A stretch of DNA of 64,000 nt from Pollutimonas sp963706785. Lineage in GTDB: Bacteria > Pseudomonadota > Gammaproteobacteria > Burkholderiales > Burkholderiaceae_B. Position 1 is the first letter of the stretch. Each line of letters opens with the position of its first letter. Below, piece after piece: positions 17,780-30,225 of this stretch. Location of the stretch: NCBI GenBank assembly GCA_963706785.1, contig CAVPNJ010000009.1:236026-300025 (forward strand). The letters are read 5' to 3'. Made by a program: the position numbers and the translations under genes. Below the pieces are notes generated by a model. It was not told the DNA's origin, did no database searches, and saw only the letters and a list, made by a program, of their open reading frames with translations.

Positions 17780-18673
17780 ATGACCCGACCAGCCTCGCCA
17801 GGCGCCCTTTTCCGCCAGGCCCTAAAAGAAGAACAGCCCCTGCAAATCATGGGCGCCATCAACGCTAACCACGCCTTGCTGGCCAAACGCGCCGGCTATC
17901 GTGCCATCTACCTCTCGGGCGGCGGCGTCGCCGCCGGATCGCTCGGACTGCCCGATCTCGGCATTAATAATCTTGATGACGTCCTGACCGATATCCGCCG
18001 TATCACTGACGTCTGCGATGTGCCCCTTCTTGTCGATATCGACACCGGATTCGGACCTTCTGCCTTCAATATTGCCCGCAGCGTAAAAAGCCTTATCAAA
18101 TTCGGCGCTGCAGCCTGCCATATCGAAGATCAGGTGGGCGCCAAACGCTGCGGCCACCGCCCTGGCAAGGAAATTGTCACCACTCAGGAAATGGCCGATC
18201 GCGTCAAAGCCGCAGTCGATGCCCGCACCGACAGCGACTTTTTTATCATTGCACGCACCGATGCGATCGCAGTAGACGGCGTTGACGCTGCTCTTGAACG
18301 GGCCGTTGCATGCGTGGAAGCCGGTGCAGACGGTATTTTTGCAGAAGCCTCTTACGACCTGGCAACCTACGAACGTTTCACCAAAGCCTTGAATGTGCCG
18401 GTATTGGCCAATATTACCGAGTTCGGCCAAACACCCTTATTCAGCGTCGAGGAACTCGCCGGCGTCAATGTCGGCATGGTTTTGTATCCCTTGTCCGCAT
18501 TTCGTGCCATGAACAAGGCCGCCGAAATGGTGTATACCGCCATCCGTCGCGATGGCCACCAGAAGAACGTCATCGACGCCATGCAGACGCGCGAGGAACT
18601 ATACGACCGCATCGGCTATCACGAATTTGAATCCCGTCTTGATGCGCTCTTTCAACAAGGCAAATCGAAATAA
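17780..18673 (+). CDS. prpB: 2-methylisocitrate lyase
   Basis: Cleaves 2-methylisocitrate to pyruvate and succinate, the last step of the methylcitrate cycle for propionyl-CoA. 297 residues, full length. The isocitrate-lyase superfamily loop KRCGHRPGKEIV carries the catalytic Cys, and LLVDIDTGFGPSAFNIARSV holds metal ligands. First gene of prpB-prpC-acnD-prpF-prpD, preceded by a GGAG ribosome site (GGAGACCTTC before ATG). No prpR-type regulator gene is in the window. Confidence 0.96.
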   Translation: MTRPASPGALFRQALKEEQPLQIMGAINANHALLAKRAGYRAIYLSGGGVAAGSLGLPDLGINNLDDVLTDIRRITDVCDVPLLVDIDTGFGPSAFNIARSVKSLIKFGAAACHIEDQVGAKRCGHRPGKEIVTTQEMADRVKAAVDARTDSDFFIIARTDAIAVDGVDAALERAVACVEAGADGIFAEASYDLATYERFTKALNVPVLANITEFGQTPLFSVEELAGVNVGMVLYPLSAFRAMNKAAEMVYTAIRRDGHQKNVIDAMQTREELYDRIGYHEFESRLDALFQQGKSK

Positions 18674-18691
18674 CCTTTCAGGAGATGAGAC

Positions 18692-19858
18692 ATGGCTATC
18701 GCCGAAATAACAGAAAACAAAACAGGCCCCAAACCAAAGAAATCGGTTGCGCTGTCGGGCGTAGTGGCGGGTAACACCGCCTTATGCACGGTAGGACGCA
18801 GCGGCAACGACCTGCACTATCGCGGGTACGATATTCTTGATATTGCGGAAACCTGCGAATTTGAAGAAGTGGCCCATCTGCTAGTACATGGCAAGTTGCC
18901 TACTCAGCCTGAGCTAAAAGCTTATAAAGAAAAGCTGCGTAGCCTGCGTGGATTGCCGGCACAATTGCAAAGCGCTCTCGAAACGCTGCCCGCCGCCAGT
19001 CATCCCATGGATGTCATGCGTACGGCGGTTTCGGTACTGGGCTGCGTTCTTCCCGAAAAAGACGACCACAACACCCCCGATGCACGTGACATTGCCGATC
19101 GCCTAATGGCAAATTTGGGCTCGGCCCTTCTGTATTGGTACCAATACAGCCATAACGGCCGCATCATTGACGTACAAACCGATGATGACAGCATTGGCGG
19201 TCATTTCCTGCATTTACTGCATGGCACCAAGCCCAGCGAAGAGTGGGTACGAGCCATGCACACCTCGTTGAATTTGTATGCCGAGCATGAATTCAATGCC
19301 TCAACCTTTACCGCCCGCGTAATCGCCGGCACAGGCTCGGACATGTATTCAGCCATAGCAGGCGGCATTGGCGCCCTGCGCGGGCCCAAACATGGCGGTG
19401 CCAACGAAGTCGCCTTCGAGGTGCAGAAACGTTATGACTCGCCTGAGGAAGCCGAAGCCGACATTCGCCGCCGCGTCGAAAACAAAGAAGTTATTATCGG
19501 ATTCGGCCATCCGGTATATACGGTGTCCGATCCTCGCAATAAGGTCATCAAAGAAGTGGCCCGCAATCTGTCCAAGGCGCAAGGAAACACGAAGATGTTC
19601 GACATTGCCGAACGCCTGGAAACCGCCATGTGGGACGCCAAGAAAATGTTCCCCAATCTGGACTGGTTCTCGGCCGTGTCGTACCACATGATGGGGGTCC
19701 CTACCGCCATGTTTACTCCGCTGTTCGTCATCGCACGCACTGCCGGCTGGTCTGCCCATGTTCTTGAACAGCGCGCCGACAACAAGATCATCAGACCCAC
19801 CGCTAATTACATCGGCCCTGACGATCAAGTGTTTGTTCCGCTCGCCGAGCGCCGATAG
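18692..19858 (+). CDS. prpC: 2-methylcitrate synthase
   Basis: Condenses propionyl-CoA with oxaloacetate. 388 residues, shorter than GltA as usual for PrpC. Catalytic citrate-synthase elements are EHEFNASTFTARV, GALRGPKHGGANEVA, GFGHPVYTVSDPRN and PNLDWFSAVSYH. The gap after prpB is 18 bases with AGGAGATGAGAC before the ATG. It shares a fold but little identity with the gltA gene at 10.5-11.8 kb. Confidence 0.96.
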   Translation: MAIAEITENKTGPKPKKSVALSGVVAGNTALCTVGRSGNDLHYRGYDILDIAETCEFEEVAHLLVHGKLPTQPELKAYKEKLRSLRGLPAQLQSALETLPAASHPMDVMRTAVSVLGCVLPEKDDHNTPDARDIADRLMANLGSALLYWYQYSHNGRIIDVQTDDDSIGGHFLHLLHGTKPSEEWVRAMHTSLNLYAEHEFNASTFTARVIAGTGSDMYSAIAGGIGALRGPKHGGANEVAFEVQKRYDSPEEAEADIRRRVENKEVIIGFGHPVYTVSDPRNKVIKEVARNLSKAQGNTKMFDIAERLETAMWDAKKMFPNLDWFSAVSYHMMGVPTAMFTPLFVIARTAGWSAHVLEQRADNKIIRPTANYIGPDDQVFVPLAERR

Positions 19859-19945
19859 CGAATTGGGAAGATCAAGAGCAAAGACTCGGACGCTTCCCGC
19901 ATCGACATTCGCCCCCTGAACATTACCTGCCTTTTTCGAGCTGCC

Positions 19946-22540
<2,595 letters not shown>

Positions 22541-22553
22541 GGAAAAAGGAAAT

Positions 22554-23750
22554 ATGCCCATGGCTCATGTACCTCAGATCAGAATTCCCGCCACGTATAT
22601 GCGCGGCGGCACCAGCAAGGGCGTGTTCTTCCGCCTCCAAGACTTACCGGAAGTTGCACAGAAACCCGGCGCAGCTCGCGACGCCCTCCTGATGCGCGTA
22701 ATCGGCAGTCCCGACCCCTACGGCAAGCAGACGGACGGCATGGGCGGCGCCACTTCCAGCACCAGCAAGACGGTCATCCTGTCTAAGAGCAGCAGGCCTG
22801 GCCACGACGTCGACTATTTGTTCGGCCAGGTATCCATCGACAAGGCATTCATCGACTGGAGCGGAAACTGCGGCAATCTTTCAGCCGCCGTCGGGCCCTT
22901 CGCGCTGAGCAATGAATTGGTCGATGCCAGCCGCATACCGAAAAACGGCACCGCCACGGTGCGCATCTGGCAGGCGAATATCGGCAAGACCATCGTCGCA
23001 CACGTACCTATCGTTGATGGCTCGGTGCAGGAAACTGGCGACTTCGAACTGGACGGCGTCACCTTTCCCGCAGCGGAAGTGCAGCTTGAATTCATGGATC
23101 CAGCCGCCGAGGAAGAAGGCGCAGGGGGCTCCATGTTCCCTACAGGAAACCTGGTAGACGACCTCGACGTGCCGGGCTTGGGCACGCTAAAAGCGACCAT
23201 GATCAATGCCGGCATCCCGACCATCTTCATTAACGCTGAAGACATTGGTTACAACGGCACCGAACTACAGGAAGCCATTAATGGCGACGTGAAGGCTCTG
23301 GCGATGTTCGAAACGATACGAGCCTATGGTGCCCTGCGTATGGGCCTAATCAAACATATCGATGAAGCGGCCCAACGACAGCACACCCCGAAAGTCGCTT
23401 TCGTCGCCAAGCCTGTCCCTTATGTCTCTTCTAGCGGAAAACAAGTCGCACCGGAGAACATTGACTTACTGGTGCGCGCCCTGTCCATGGGCAAGCTGCA
23501 TCACGCCATGATGGGGACGGCCGCAGTTGCCATCGGTGCCGCGGCGGCAATTCCTGGCACCCTAGTGAATCTAGCGGCTGGCGGTGGCGAGCGCAATGCA
23601 GTACGCTTTGGCCATCCTTCGGGAACCTTACGCGTAGGCGCGGAGGCTCGCAAGGAAAGTAGTGATTGGGCCGTCACCAAGGCGATCATGAGCCGCAGCG
23701 CCCGCGTACTGATGGAGGGATGGGTCCGCGTGCCTGGCGACGCTTTCTAA
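22554..23750 (+). CDS. prpF: PrpF, AcnD-linked 2-methylaconitate isomerase
   Basis: 398-residue DapF-fold protein needed with AcnD for 2-methylcitrate conversion; it isomerises 2-methylaconitate. The hallmark N-terminus IPATYMRGGTSKGVFFRL and the segment GNCGNLSAAVGPFA are clear. The start is ATG 22554 (MPMAHVPQ), supported by GGAAAAAGGAAAT; a longer frame would overlap acnD. It overlaps nothing and precedes prpD by 29 bases. Confidence 0.95.
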   Translation: MPMAHVPQIRIPATYMRGGTSKGVFFRLQDLPEVAQKPGAARDALLMRVIGSPDPYGKQTDGMGGATSSTSKTVILSKSSRPGHDVDYLFGQVSIDKAFIDWSGNCGNLSAAVGPFALSNELVDASRIPKNGTATVRIWQANIGKTIVAHVPIVDGSVQETGDFELDGVTFPAAEVQLEFMDPAAEEEGAGGSMFPTGNLVDDLDVPGLGTLKATMINAGIPTIFINAEDIGYNGTELQEAINGDVKALAMFETIRAYGALRMGLIKHIDEAAQRQHTPKVAFVAKPVPYVSSSGKQVAPENIDLLVRALSMGKLHHAMMGTAAVAIGAAAAIPGTLVNLAAGGGERNAVRFGHPSGTLRVGAEARKESSDWAVTKAIMSRSARVLMEGWVRVPGDAF

Positions 23751-23779
23751 AGACCTTCATCGACCGCTCGGGAGTCTAT

Positions 23780-25228
23780 ATGCACATGCAAACCATCATG
23801 CATCCCACCTGGGACCCCGTATTGGTCGATATCGTCGATTATGTACAAAACTACGAGATCACATCTGAACTAGCGTATGAAACCGCACGTCTGTGCTTGA
23901 TCGATACCCTGGGCTGTGGCCTTGAGGCCCTGGAATACCCGGCCTGCACCAAACTTTTGGGACCTATCGTTGCCGGTACGATTGTGCCCAATGGCGCTAG
24001 GGTGCCAGGCACCCAGTTCCAGCTCGATCCGGTCCAGGCAGCTTTCAATATCGGCGCGATGATACGCTGGCTGGACTTTAACGACACCTGGCTGGCGGCA
24101 GAATGGGGCCATCCATCGGACAATCTGGGTGGCATTATGGCCTGCGCCGATTGGCTTTCACGCACTGCCATTGCCGTAGGCAAAGCGCCTCTAACCATGC
24201 ACGACGTGCTGACGGCAATGATCAAGGCGCACGAGATCCAGGGCTGCATCGCCCTGGAAAACTCGTTCAATCGGGTAGGCCTGGACCACGTCGTCTTGGT
24301 CAAGGTGGCCTCTACGGCGGTGGTATCCCAGTTATTGGGCTTAAACCGCGATGAAATTCTGAATGCGGTTTCGCTTGCCTGGGTCGACGGCCAAAGTCTG
24401 CGCACCTATCGGCATGCCCCCAATACCGGAAGCCGTAAAAGCTGGGCGGCCGGTGACGCCACCAGCCGTGCAGTTCGTATCGCCTTAATCGCGAAAACCG
24501 GGGAAATGGGTTACCCCACGGTGCTATCTGCGAAAACCTGGGGGTTTTACGACGTACTCTTTAAGGGCCAGGCTTTCAAATTTCAACGTCCCTATGGCAG
24601 CTACGTCATGGAAAACGTCCTGTTTAAAATTTCTTTCCCAGCCGAATTTCATTCGCAGACAGCCGTCGAGTGCGCGATGAACATCCATCTGCAAATGAAG
24701 GCTACGGGCAAGTCTTACAACGATATTCGGAAAATCAATATCCGGACCCACGAAGCATGTATCCGTATCATTGATAAAAAGGGGCCGCTTACTAATCCGG
24801 CGGACCGCGACCACTGTATACAGTACATGGTTGCCATCCCAATAATCTTCGGCCGCCTTACCGCCGCCGATTACGAAGACGAGATCGCTGCAGATCCGCG
24901 AATCGACGCGCTACGCGACAAGATCGTGTGCCGGGAAGATCCCGCTTTTACGGCAGACTATCACGACCCCAATAAACGCTCCATCGCCAACGCGCTGACC
25001 GTAGAATTCAACGACGGAAGCAAACTGGATGAATTCGTTTGCGAATATCCGATCGGTCACAAACGCCGTCGTGCCGAAGGCCTTCCGCTGCTCGAAGCCA
25101 AGTTTCGCAGCAACCTGGCCCGCCGGTTTCCCACCAAACAGCAAAATCGCATTTTGGAAGTATCTATGAATCAAAAATCACTGGAAGCAGTAGCAGTCCA
25201 TGAATACACGGATCTGTATGTCATCTGA
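23780..25228 (+). CDS. prpD: 2-methylcitrate dehydratase PrpD
   Basis: 482-residue, cofactor-independent 2-methylcitrate dehydratase of the MmgE/PrpD family. Visible family features are LCLIDTLGCGLEAL, RWLDFNDTWLAAEWGHPSDN, SRKSWAAGDATSRAVR and the C-terminal HEACIRIIDKKGPLTNPADR. The start 23780 follows GGAG by 4-6 bases; MQTIMHP two codons in is also possible. It closes the prp operon and is followed by a terminator. Having PrpD together with AcnD/PrpF is redundant in principle. Confidence 0.95.
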   Translation: MHMQTIMHPTWDPVLVDIVDYVQNYEITSELAYETARLCLIDTLGCGLEALEYPACTKLLGPIVAGTIVPNGARVPGTQFQLDPVQAAFNIGAMIRWLDFNDTWLAAEWGHPSDNLGGIMACADWLSRTAIAVGKAPLTMHDVLTAMIKAHEIQGCIALENSFNRVGLDHVVLVKVASTAVVSQLLGLNRDEILNAVSLAWVDGQSLRTYRHAPNTGSRKSWAAGDATSRAVRIALIAKTGEMGYPTVLSAKTWGFYDVLFKGQAFKFQRPYGSYVMENVLFKISFPAEFHSQTAVECAMNIHLQMKATGKSYNDIRKINIRTHEACIRIIDKKGPLTNPADRDHCIQYMVAIPIIFGRLTAADYEDEIAADPRIDALRDKIVCREDPAFTADYHDPNKRSIANALTVEFNDGSKLDEFVCEYPIGHKRRRAEGLPLLEAKFRSNLARRFPTKQQNRILEVSMNQKSLEAVAVHEYTDLYVI

Positions 25229-25312
25229 TGGCGGGAACAATGGACACCCGCGTGACAGGATCTGTATTGCCAATGTGATTTAATAGAGTAATGCCGCCCT
25301 TACATAGCAAGC

Positions 25313-25345
25313 GCCCCTGGCTCTGTCTCGCAGGGGCCTTTTGTT
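25313..25345 (+). terminator. prp operon terminator
   Basis: GCCCCTG (25313-25319) pairs with CAGGGGC (25331-25337), followed by CTTTTGTTTT. Good intrinsic terminator about 85 bases after prpD. Confidence 0.85.
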
Positions 25346-25379
25346 TTCATTCTTTTGTTGATGTACACCCGCCCCTATC

Positions 25380-25778
25380 ATGCTAGAAACCTTTGCTTTT
25401 TTTGCCCTGCCCTTCGCTTTCACGCTGCTGGCGGCCTGCGCCTTGACCGCACTGGTGTCAGGTCTGGTTTTATTACTATTTAGACTAAGAAGAACCAATG
25501 AGGTAATGCAGCACCCTTACCTGAAACAGCATCCTTGGGAGCGCCTTCCGATCTCGATCCGAGCCGCCATCTTACTGGACTATTTCCTGCGGCTAAGCTT
25601 CCCCAACAGCAAATTCTGGGTGGCCGGTACCGCGAATCGCTTGCTGGCTCATATACAACCCACCGACGTTTCGTCACGGATCAAGTGGCCACTGATCGGT
25701 TTGTGGGGAGGATGCTTCCTGGGCATTATCGCGATGCTAGCGTTGTGGGGCTTGATCTTGCTTACAATGAATTCCTGA
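25380..25778 (+). CDS. small two-helix membrane protein, unknown function
   Basis: 132 residues. Hydrophobic segments at about 8-34 (FALPFAFTLLAACALTALVS region) and 106-130 (WPLIGLWGGCFLGIIAMLAL) flank a basic, soluble middle (LRRTNEVMQHPYLKQHPWER). I do not recognise a family. It sits between the prp terminator and a small acetyltransferase-like gene, on the same strand as both. The reading frame has normal codon use, so it is probably real. Confidence 0.6.
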   Translation: MLETFAFFALPFAFTLLAACALTALVSGLVLLLFRLRRTNEVMQHPYLKQHPWERLPISIRAAILLDYFLRLSFPNSKFWVAGTANRLLAHIQPTDVSSRIKWPLIGLWGGCFLGIIAMLALWGLILLTMNS

Positions 25779-25803
25779 CACTTTCTTGCCACCAGGAGCC
25801 CAG

Positions 25804-26079
25804 ATGAGCCGCAGCATTATCCATAACGCAATTCAGCAACGTTTTGAATGGACTGAAGATAATATTCTTAGCGTTTTGGACTACGAACTGCAACATGGGG
25901 TCATGACCGTCATGCACACCGGGGTCCCCGAAGCTGTAGGCGGGCGCGGCATTGCAGCAGACCTGACTAAATCTGCCATGGAAACCGCCCGAGAGAAAGG
26001 CTGGCTGGTGCGGCCCGTGTGTTCATATGCTGAAGCCTATCTACACCGCCACGACGAATATGCCGACCTGCGGGCCTAA
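25804..26079 (+). CDS. small GNAT-like N-acetyltransferase domain protein (YidJ/YjdJ type)
   Basis: 91 residues. The segments TVMHTGVPEAVGGRGIAADL and LVRPVCSYAEAYLHRHDEYA match the mini-GNAT family that keeps the acetyl-CoA loop (V-P-E-x-x-G-G-x-G-x-A) but lacks the rest of a full acetyltransferase. Substrate unknown. The start at 25804 follows AGGAG. Located just before the acnB operator, on the same strand. Confidence 0.8.
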   Translation: MSRSIIHNAIQQRFEWTEDNILSVLDYELQHGVMTVMHTGVPEAVGGRGIAADLTKSAMETAREKGWLVRPVCSYAEAYLHRHDEYADLRA

Positions 26080-26168
26080 TTCTGCCAACTGAACACACCT
26101 GCTGGCATTCGGCATGAACGGGCACAAAGCCGTGCCAGCGATTTAAATGCAACAGCTGTATGTCTTAG

Positions 26169-26189
26169 GTCTTATATAAGATATAAGAC
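26169..26189. promoter_or_regulatory. 21-bp palindromic operator, copy 2 (acnB)
   Basis: Exactly the same 21 bases as at 16376-16396: GTCTTATAT-AAG-ATATAAGAC. It lies 78 bases before the acnB start. A further half-site GTCTTA sits directly upstream (26162-26167). It ties acnB to the GntR regulator of the TCA block about 10 kb away. Confidence 0.8.
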
Positions 26190-26266
26190 ATTTGCTTCCA
26201 TTACTGCTTCCTTCTACAATTAAGCAGAAGCACATCCCAACCATTCTCGAAAAAAGGGCACGCATA

Positions 26267-28852
26267 ATGCTGGATTCATATCGCCAACACGTCGCCGAAC
26301 GCGCGGTGTTAGGCATCCCTCCTCTTCCCCTTTCTCCACAGCAAACCGCCGACCTGATCGAACTGCTCAAGAATCCGCCTGCCGGCGAAGCAGCATTCCT
26401 GGTCGACCTGATTACTCACCGCGTCCCCGCCGGTGTCGACGATGCAGCGAAAGTAAAAGCGTCTTACCTGGCTGCCATTGCGCTGGGTAAGGAAACCTGT
26501 ACCCTTATCGAACGCAAGCATGCCACTGAACTTCTCGGCACGATGCTTGGCGGATATAACATTAGCCCGCTGGTCGACTTGCTAGACAATGCAGAGCTCG
26601 CACCGGTTGCCGCTGAAGGCCTGAAGAACACCTTGCTGGTGTTCGATGCATTCCACGATATCAAAGATAAAGCCGACAGGGGCAACCAATATGCCAAGGC
26701 CATCCTGCAAAGCTGGGCCGACGCCGAATGGTTCACCAGCCGTCCAGAAGTGCCCGAAAGCCTGACAATCACCGTCTTCAAGGTAACGGGCGAAACCAAC
26801 ACCGATGACTTGTCGCCTGCGCCCGATGCATGGAGCCGCCCCGACATACCGTTGCACGCTCTTGCCATGCTGAAAAATCCGCGGCCAGGCATCGAGCCAC
26901 AAGAGCCGGGCAAAACTGGCCCAATCAAGTTTATTGAAAGCCTTAAGCAAAAGGGCCACCTTATCGCTTATGTAGGCGATGTGGTCGGCACCGGTTCGTC
27001 ACGCAAGTCAGCAACGAACTCGGTGCTATGGCATACCGGCGAAGACATCCCTTTCGTTCCCAATAAGCGATTTGGCGGCGTGTGCCTGGGTGGAAAAATC
27101 GCGCCTATCTTCTACAACACCATGGAAGATGCGGGCGCCCTGCCGATCGAGCTAGACGTTTCCAAAATGAATATGGGCGACGTCATCGAACTGCGCCCTT
27201 ACGAAGGCCGAGCACTGAAGAACGGCGAAGTCATTGCCGAATTCAAGGTGAAATCCGACGTCCTTTTTGACGAAGCGCGCGCAGGCGGCCGTATTCCATT
27301 GATCATAGGCCGCGGCCTGACCGCCAAGGCTCGCGAAGCGCTAGGCCTGCCGGCATCAACATTATTCCGCCTGCCCCAGGTACCGGCGGATACGGGCAAG
27401 GGCTTTACCCTTGCACAAAAAATGGTCGGTCGCGCTTGTGGCCTTCCAGAAGGCAAGGGCATGCGTCCTGGCACCTACTGCGAACCGAAAATGACTTCGG
27501 TCGGCAGCCAGGACACCACCGGACCGATGACACGCGACGAACTTAAAGACCTGGCCTGCCTGGGATTCTCGGCGGATCTCGTCATGCAATCGTTCTGCCA
27601 CACTGCAGCGTATCCCAAGCCTGTCGACGTCAAAACGCACCATGAACTGCCTGCCTTCATCAGCACTCGTGGCGGCATTTCGCTGCGTCCAGGCGACGGC
27701 ATTATTCACTCGTGGCTTAACCGCATGCTATTGCCCGACACCGTCGGCACCGGCGGCGATTCCCATACACGCTTCCCAATCGGTATAAGCTTTCCCGCCG
27801 GCTCCGGCCTGGTAGCTTTTGCTGCAGCCACTGGCGTCATGCCGCTGGACATGCCGGAATCAGTGCTGGTTCGCTTTAAGGGTACTCTGCAGCCGGGCGT
27901 AACCCTGCGCGATTTGGTCAATGCCATTCCGCTATATGCTATCAAGCAAGGTTTGCTGACTGTCGAAACGCAAGGCAAGAAGAACATCTTCTCGGGCCGG
28001 ATTCTCGAAATCGAGGGCTTACCGAATCTGAAGGTTGAGCAAGCATTTGAACTTTCCGACGCTTCCGCCGAACGCTCCGCCGCTGGTTGCACAGTTCGCC
28101 TCAGCAAGGAACCCATCATCGAGTACATCACTAGCAACATCACGCTATTGAAATGGATGATCGCCAACGGCTACGAAGACGAACGCACCCTGGGCCGCCG
28201 CATCAAAGCCATGCAAGCATGGCTGGACGACCCGCAGTTGCTGGCTCCCGATGCCGACGCCGAGTACGCAGCCGTTATCGAAATCGACCTGGCTGATGTA
28301 CACGAACCTATCGTTGCATGCCCGAATGATCCTGACGACGTAAAAACTTTATCCGATGTGTCGGGCACGGCGATCGATGAAGTGTTTATCGGCAGTTGCA
28401 TGACCAATATCGGTCACTTCCGCGCAGCCTCAAAATTGCTCGAAGGCAAACGTGATATGCCCACCAAGCTGTGGGTTGCACCTCCGACGAAAATGGATCA
28501 GAAGCAGCTTACGGAAGAAGGCCATTACGGTGTGCTCGGTAGCGCCGGTGCCCGTATGGAAATGCCGGGATGTTCGCTGTGCATGGGTAACCAGGCGCAG
28601 GTACGCGAAGGGGCTACGGTAATGTCGACCAGTACCCGCAACTTCCCGAACCGTCTCGGCAAGAACTCCAATGTGTTCCTGGGTTCTGCCGAACTGGCTG
28701 CCATTTGCTCTCGCCTGGGTCGCATCCCGACCAAGGAAGAGTATATGGCCGACATGGGCGTCCTAAGCACGCACGGCGATCAGATCTACCGCTACATGAA
28801 CTTTGATCAGATCGAAGACTTTCAGGAAATCGCCGACTCGGTAAGCGTATAA
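26267..28852 (+). CDS. acnB: aconitate hydratase B
   Basis: Isomerises citrate and isocitrate; some AcnB proteins also act on 2-methylaconitate. 861 residues, normal AcnB length. The AcnB-type N-terminal HEAT-like domain starts MLDSYRQHVAERAVLGIPPL. The swivel domain holds GTGSSRKSATNSVLWHTGED, and the Fe-S cysteines are in GSCMTNIGHFRAASKLLEG and MPGCSLCMGNQAQV. ATG 26267 was chosen over a longer frame because AcnB begins there. A palindromic operator lies just upstream and a strong terminator follows. Confidence 0.97.
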   Translation: MLDSYRQHVAERAVLGIPPLPLSPQQTADLIELLKNPPAGEAAFLVDLITHRVPAGVDDAAKVKASYLAAIALGKETCTLIERKHATELLGTMLGGYNISPLVDLLDNAELAPVAAEGLKNTLLVFDAFHDIKDKADRGNQYAKAILQSWADAEWFTSRPEVPESLTITVFKVTGETNTDDLSPAPDAWSRPDIPLHALAMLKNPRPGIEPQEPGKTGPIKFIESLKQKGHLIAYVGDVVGTGSSRKSATNSVLWHTGEDIPFVPNKRFGGVCLGGKIAPIFYNTMEDAGALPIELDVSKMNMGDVIELRPYEGRALKNGEVIAEFKVKSDVLFDEARAGGRIPLIIGRGLTAKAREALGLPASTLFRLPQVPADTGKGFTLAQKMVGRACGLPEGKGMRPGTYCEPKMTSVGSQDTTGPMTRDELKDLACLGFSADLVMQSFCHTAAYPKPVDVKTHHELPAFISTRGGISLRPGDGIIHSWLNRMLLPDTVGTGGDSHTRFPIGISFPAGSGLVAFAAATGVMPLDMPESVLVRFKGTLQPGVTLRDLVNAIPLYAIKQGLLTVETQGKKNIFSGRILEIEGLPNLKVEQAFELSDASAERSAAGCTVRLSKEPIIEYITSNITLLKWMIANGYEDERTLGRRIKAMQAWLDDPQLLAPDADAEYAAVIEIDLADVHEPIVACPNDPDDVKTLSDVSGTAIDEVFIGSCMTNIGHFRAASKLLEGKRDMPTKLWVAPPTKMDQKQLTEEGHYGVLGSAGARMEMPGCSLCMGNQAQVREGATVMSTSTRNFPNRLGKNSNVFLGSAELAAICSRLGRIPTKEEYMADMGVLSTHGDQIYRYMNFDQIEDFQEIADSVSV

Positions 28853-28875
28853 CGCTTAGGCTTGTCTGCATAAAA

Positions 28876-28906
28876 ACTCCCGGCGTTATTGCGCCGGGAG
28901 TTTTTT
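28876..28906 (+). terminator. acnB terminator
   Basis: ACTCCCGGCG (28876-28885) pairs with CGCCGGGAGT (28892-28901) around a 6-base loop, then TTTTT. Strong intrinsic terminator. Confidence 0.95.
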
Positions 28907-29016
28907 ATCGCCCCTTGCTCACGCGCTGCGCGGCCGGCTTGGGGACTAACGCGAGATCCAGCCCATAAAGGTGGGTAGAGCGTTACACTAGCCTTCTAAC
29001 CAACTTGTACTGTCTT

Positions 29017-30225
29017 ATGCCCCGTATGCCTGCCACCCCGCCTTCCCGTTTATCCCGCGACGCCCAACGTCTAGTTACGTTGACACAAGCTTTAGCGCGC
29101 TCCGGGAGTCGGCTAGAAGATAACTACTGGGAAAATTTGCTTGCGATTCAGCTTAACAAGCTGCTTCGAGGCAGAAAAAACAAGACGATCGAATCGGTGC
29201 TGGAATATTTGCTGGCCAACGATTTGAACGCCTATGAGATCCTGGTCGAGCAAGCAGAAACGCTGTGCGAATCTACGACGATCACCCACCAGGGAACAGA
29301 ATACGATGCCTTGCTGTTCTCGGCGCCCATCGTTGCATGGACACGTTATCAGTTGCCCGATGGCCAGCTTACAGTTGAACAGGGAAAGACGCTGGCCCGT
29401 CATCTGCAAGCGCATATCGTCGCCGAAGGCGCGAATATGGCGCTCATTCCGGCGCTGGTCAACTTCGATCAAATGCCTCAGACCTTCCAAGAAACACACA
29501 CCTGGACGCAACGCCTGGCCCAGCTTGCCCTAGGCGCCACTACCGAACCTTGCCAGATAAACCAACCAGCAGATGCAGATGGAATGCTCGCCGACGCACG
29601 GTTTATCGTGGGCGCAGTCGTCGTACCCAAGGGACAGGCAATCTTTCGCTGGCAGAAGCCACAAGACGACGCCATCGCTATCCGGCAGGCGTGCCAGCAG
29701 TCATGGGAGGACAGCAGCTCCGAAGTATTCACGCCCATGTTCACGGGCTGCCATTTCGAGTACCTCCAGCCTGACGCCTATTACATGAATAGCCGCGAGG
29801 CCGATCGGCGTATCCGTCCCCTGGCCCTGAAAGCTGCCGTAACGTGGTTGCAAACGGCCGCGCAACTGCCTGGTGACGATTTACGCGCCGTCATTGCCGC
29901 CTGTGGCGCCACCGCTATTGAAGAATATCGAGTAGGCTTCAGTACCCGCCAAAGCAACGAAGTCGTCTATGGCTGCATTTGGCCGGTCCTGAGCAAAGAA
30001 GAAGCGGCTACAGACGGTTCTGAAGGCGAAGTCATCGACGTACCGGACGAGATCACCGCTTTGCTAAAAGAACAGGGCATAGCCGACGTTCGTCGCCTGC
30101 CCGGCATTCATCCGGCCGAGTTCTGCGACGATTGCGGCGCTCCCTATTTCCCCAATCTGCTGGGCGAAATGATGCACCCGGAATTGCCTGAAGAAACGGA
30201 TATGGCCCCAGTTCACTTTCATTAA
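29017..30225 (+). CDS. DUF2863 family protein
   Basis: About 402 residues, cytoplasmic, no signal or membrane segment. Recognised as the DUF2863 family of Burkholderiales by segments such as NYWENLLAIQLNKLLRGRKN, FSAPIVAWTRYQLP and the end FCDDCGAPYFPNLLGEM, which contains a CxxC pair of possible metal-binding type. Function unknown. Its stop overlaps the earP start (TAATG), so the two are translationally coupled; this suggests a link with EF-P modification or translation. A second ATG three codons in (29026) is possible. Confidence 0.85.
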   Translation: MPRMPATPPSRLSRDAQRLVTLTQALARSGSRLEDNYWENLLAIQLNKLLRGRKNKTIESVLEYLLANDLNAYEILVEQAETLCESTTITHQGTEYDALLFSAPIVAWTRYQLPDGQLTVEQGKTLARHLQAHIVAEGANMALIPALVNFDQMPQTFQETHTWTQRLAQLALGATTEPCQINQPADADGMLADARFIVGAVVVPKGQAIFRWQKPQDDAIAIRQACQQSWEDSSSEVFTPMFTGCHFEYLQPDAYYMNSREADRRIRPLALKAAVTWLQTAAQLPGDDLRAVIAACGATAIEEYRVGFSTRQSNEVVYGCIWPVLSKEEAATDGSEGEVIDVPDEITALLKEQGIADVRRLPGIHPAEFCDDCGAPYFPNLLGEMMHPELPEETDMAPVHFH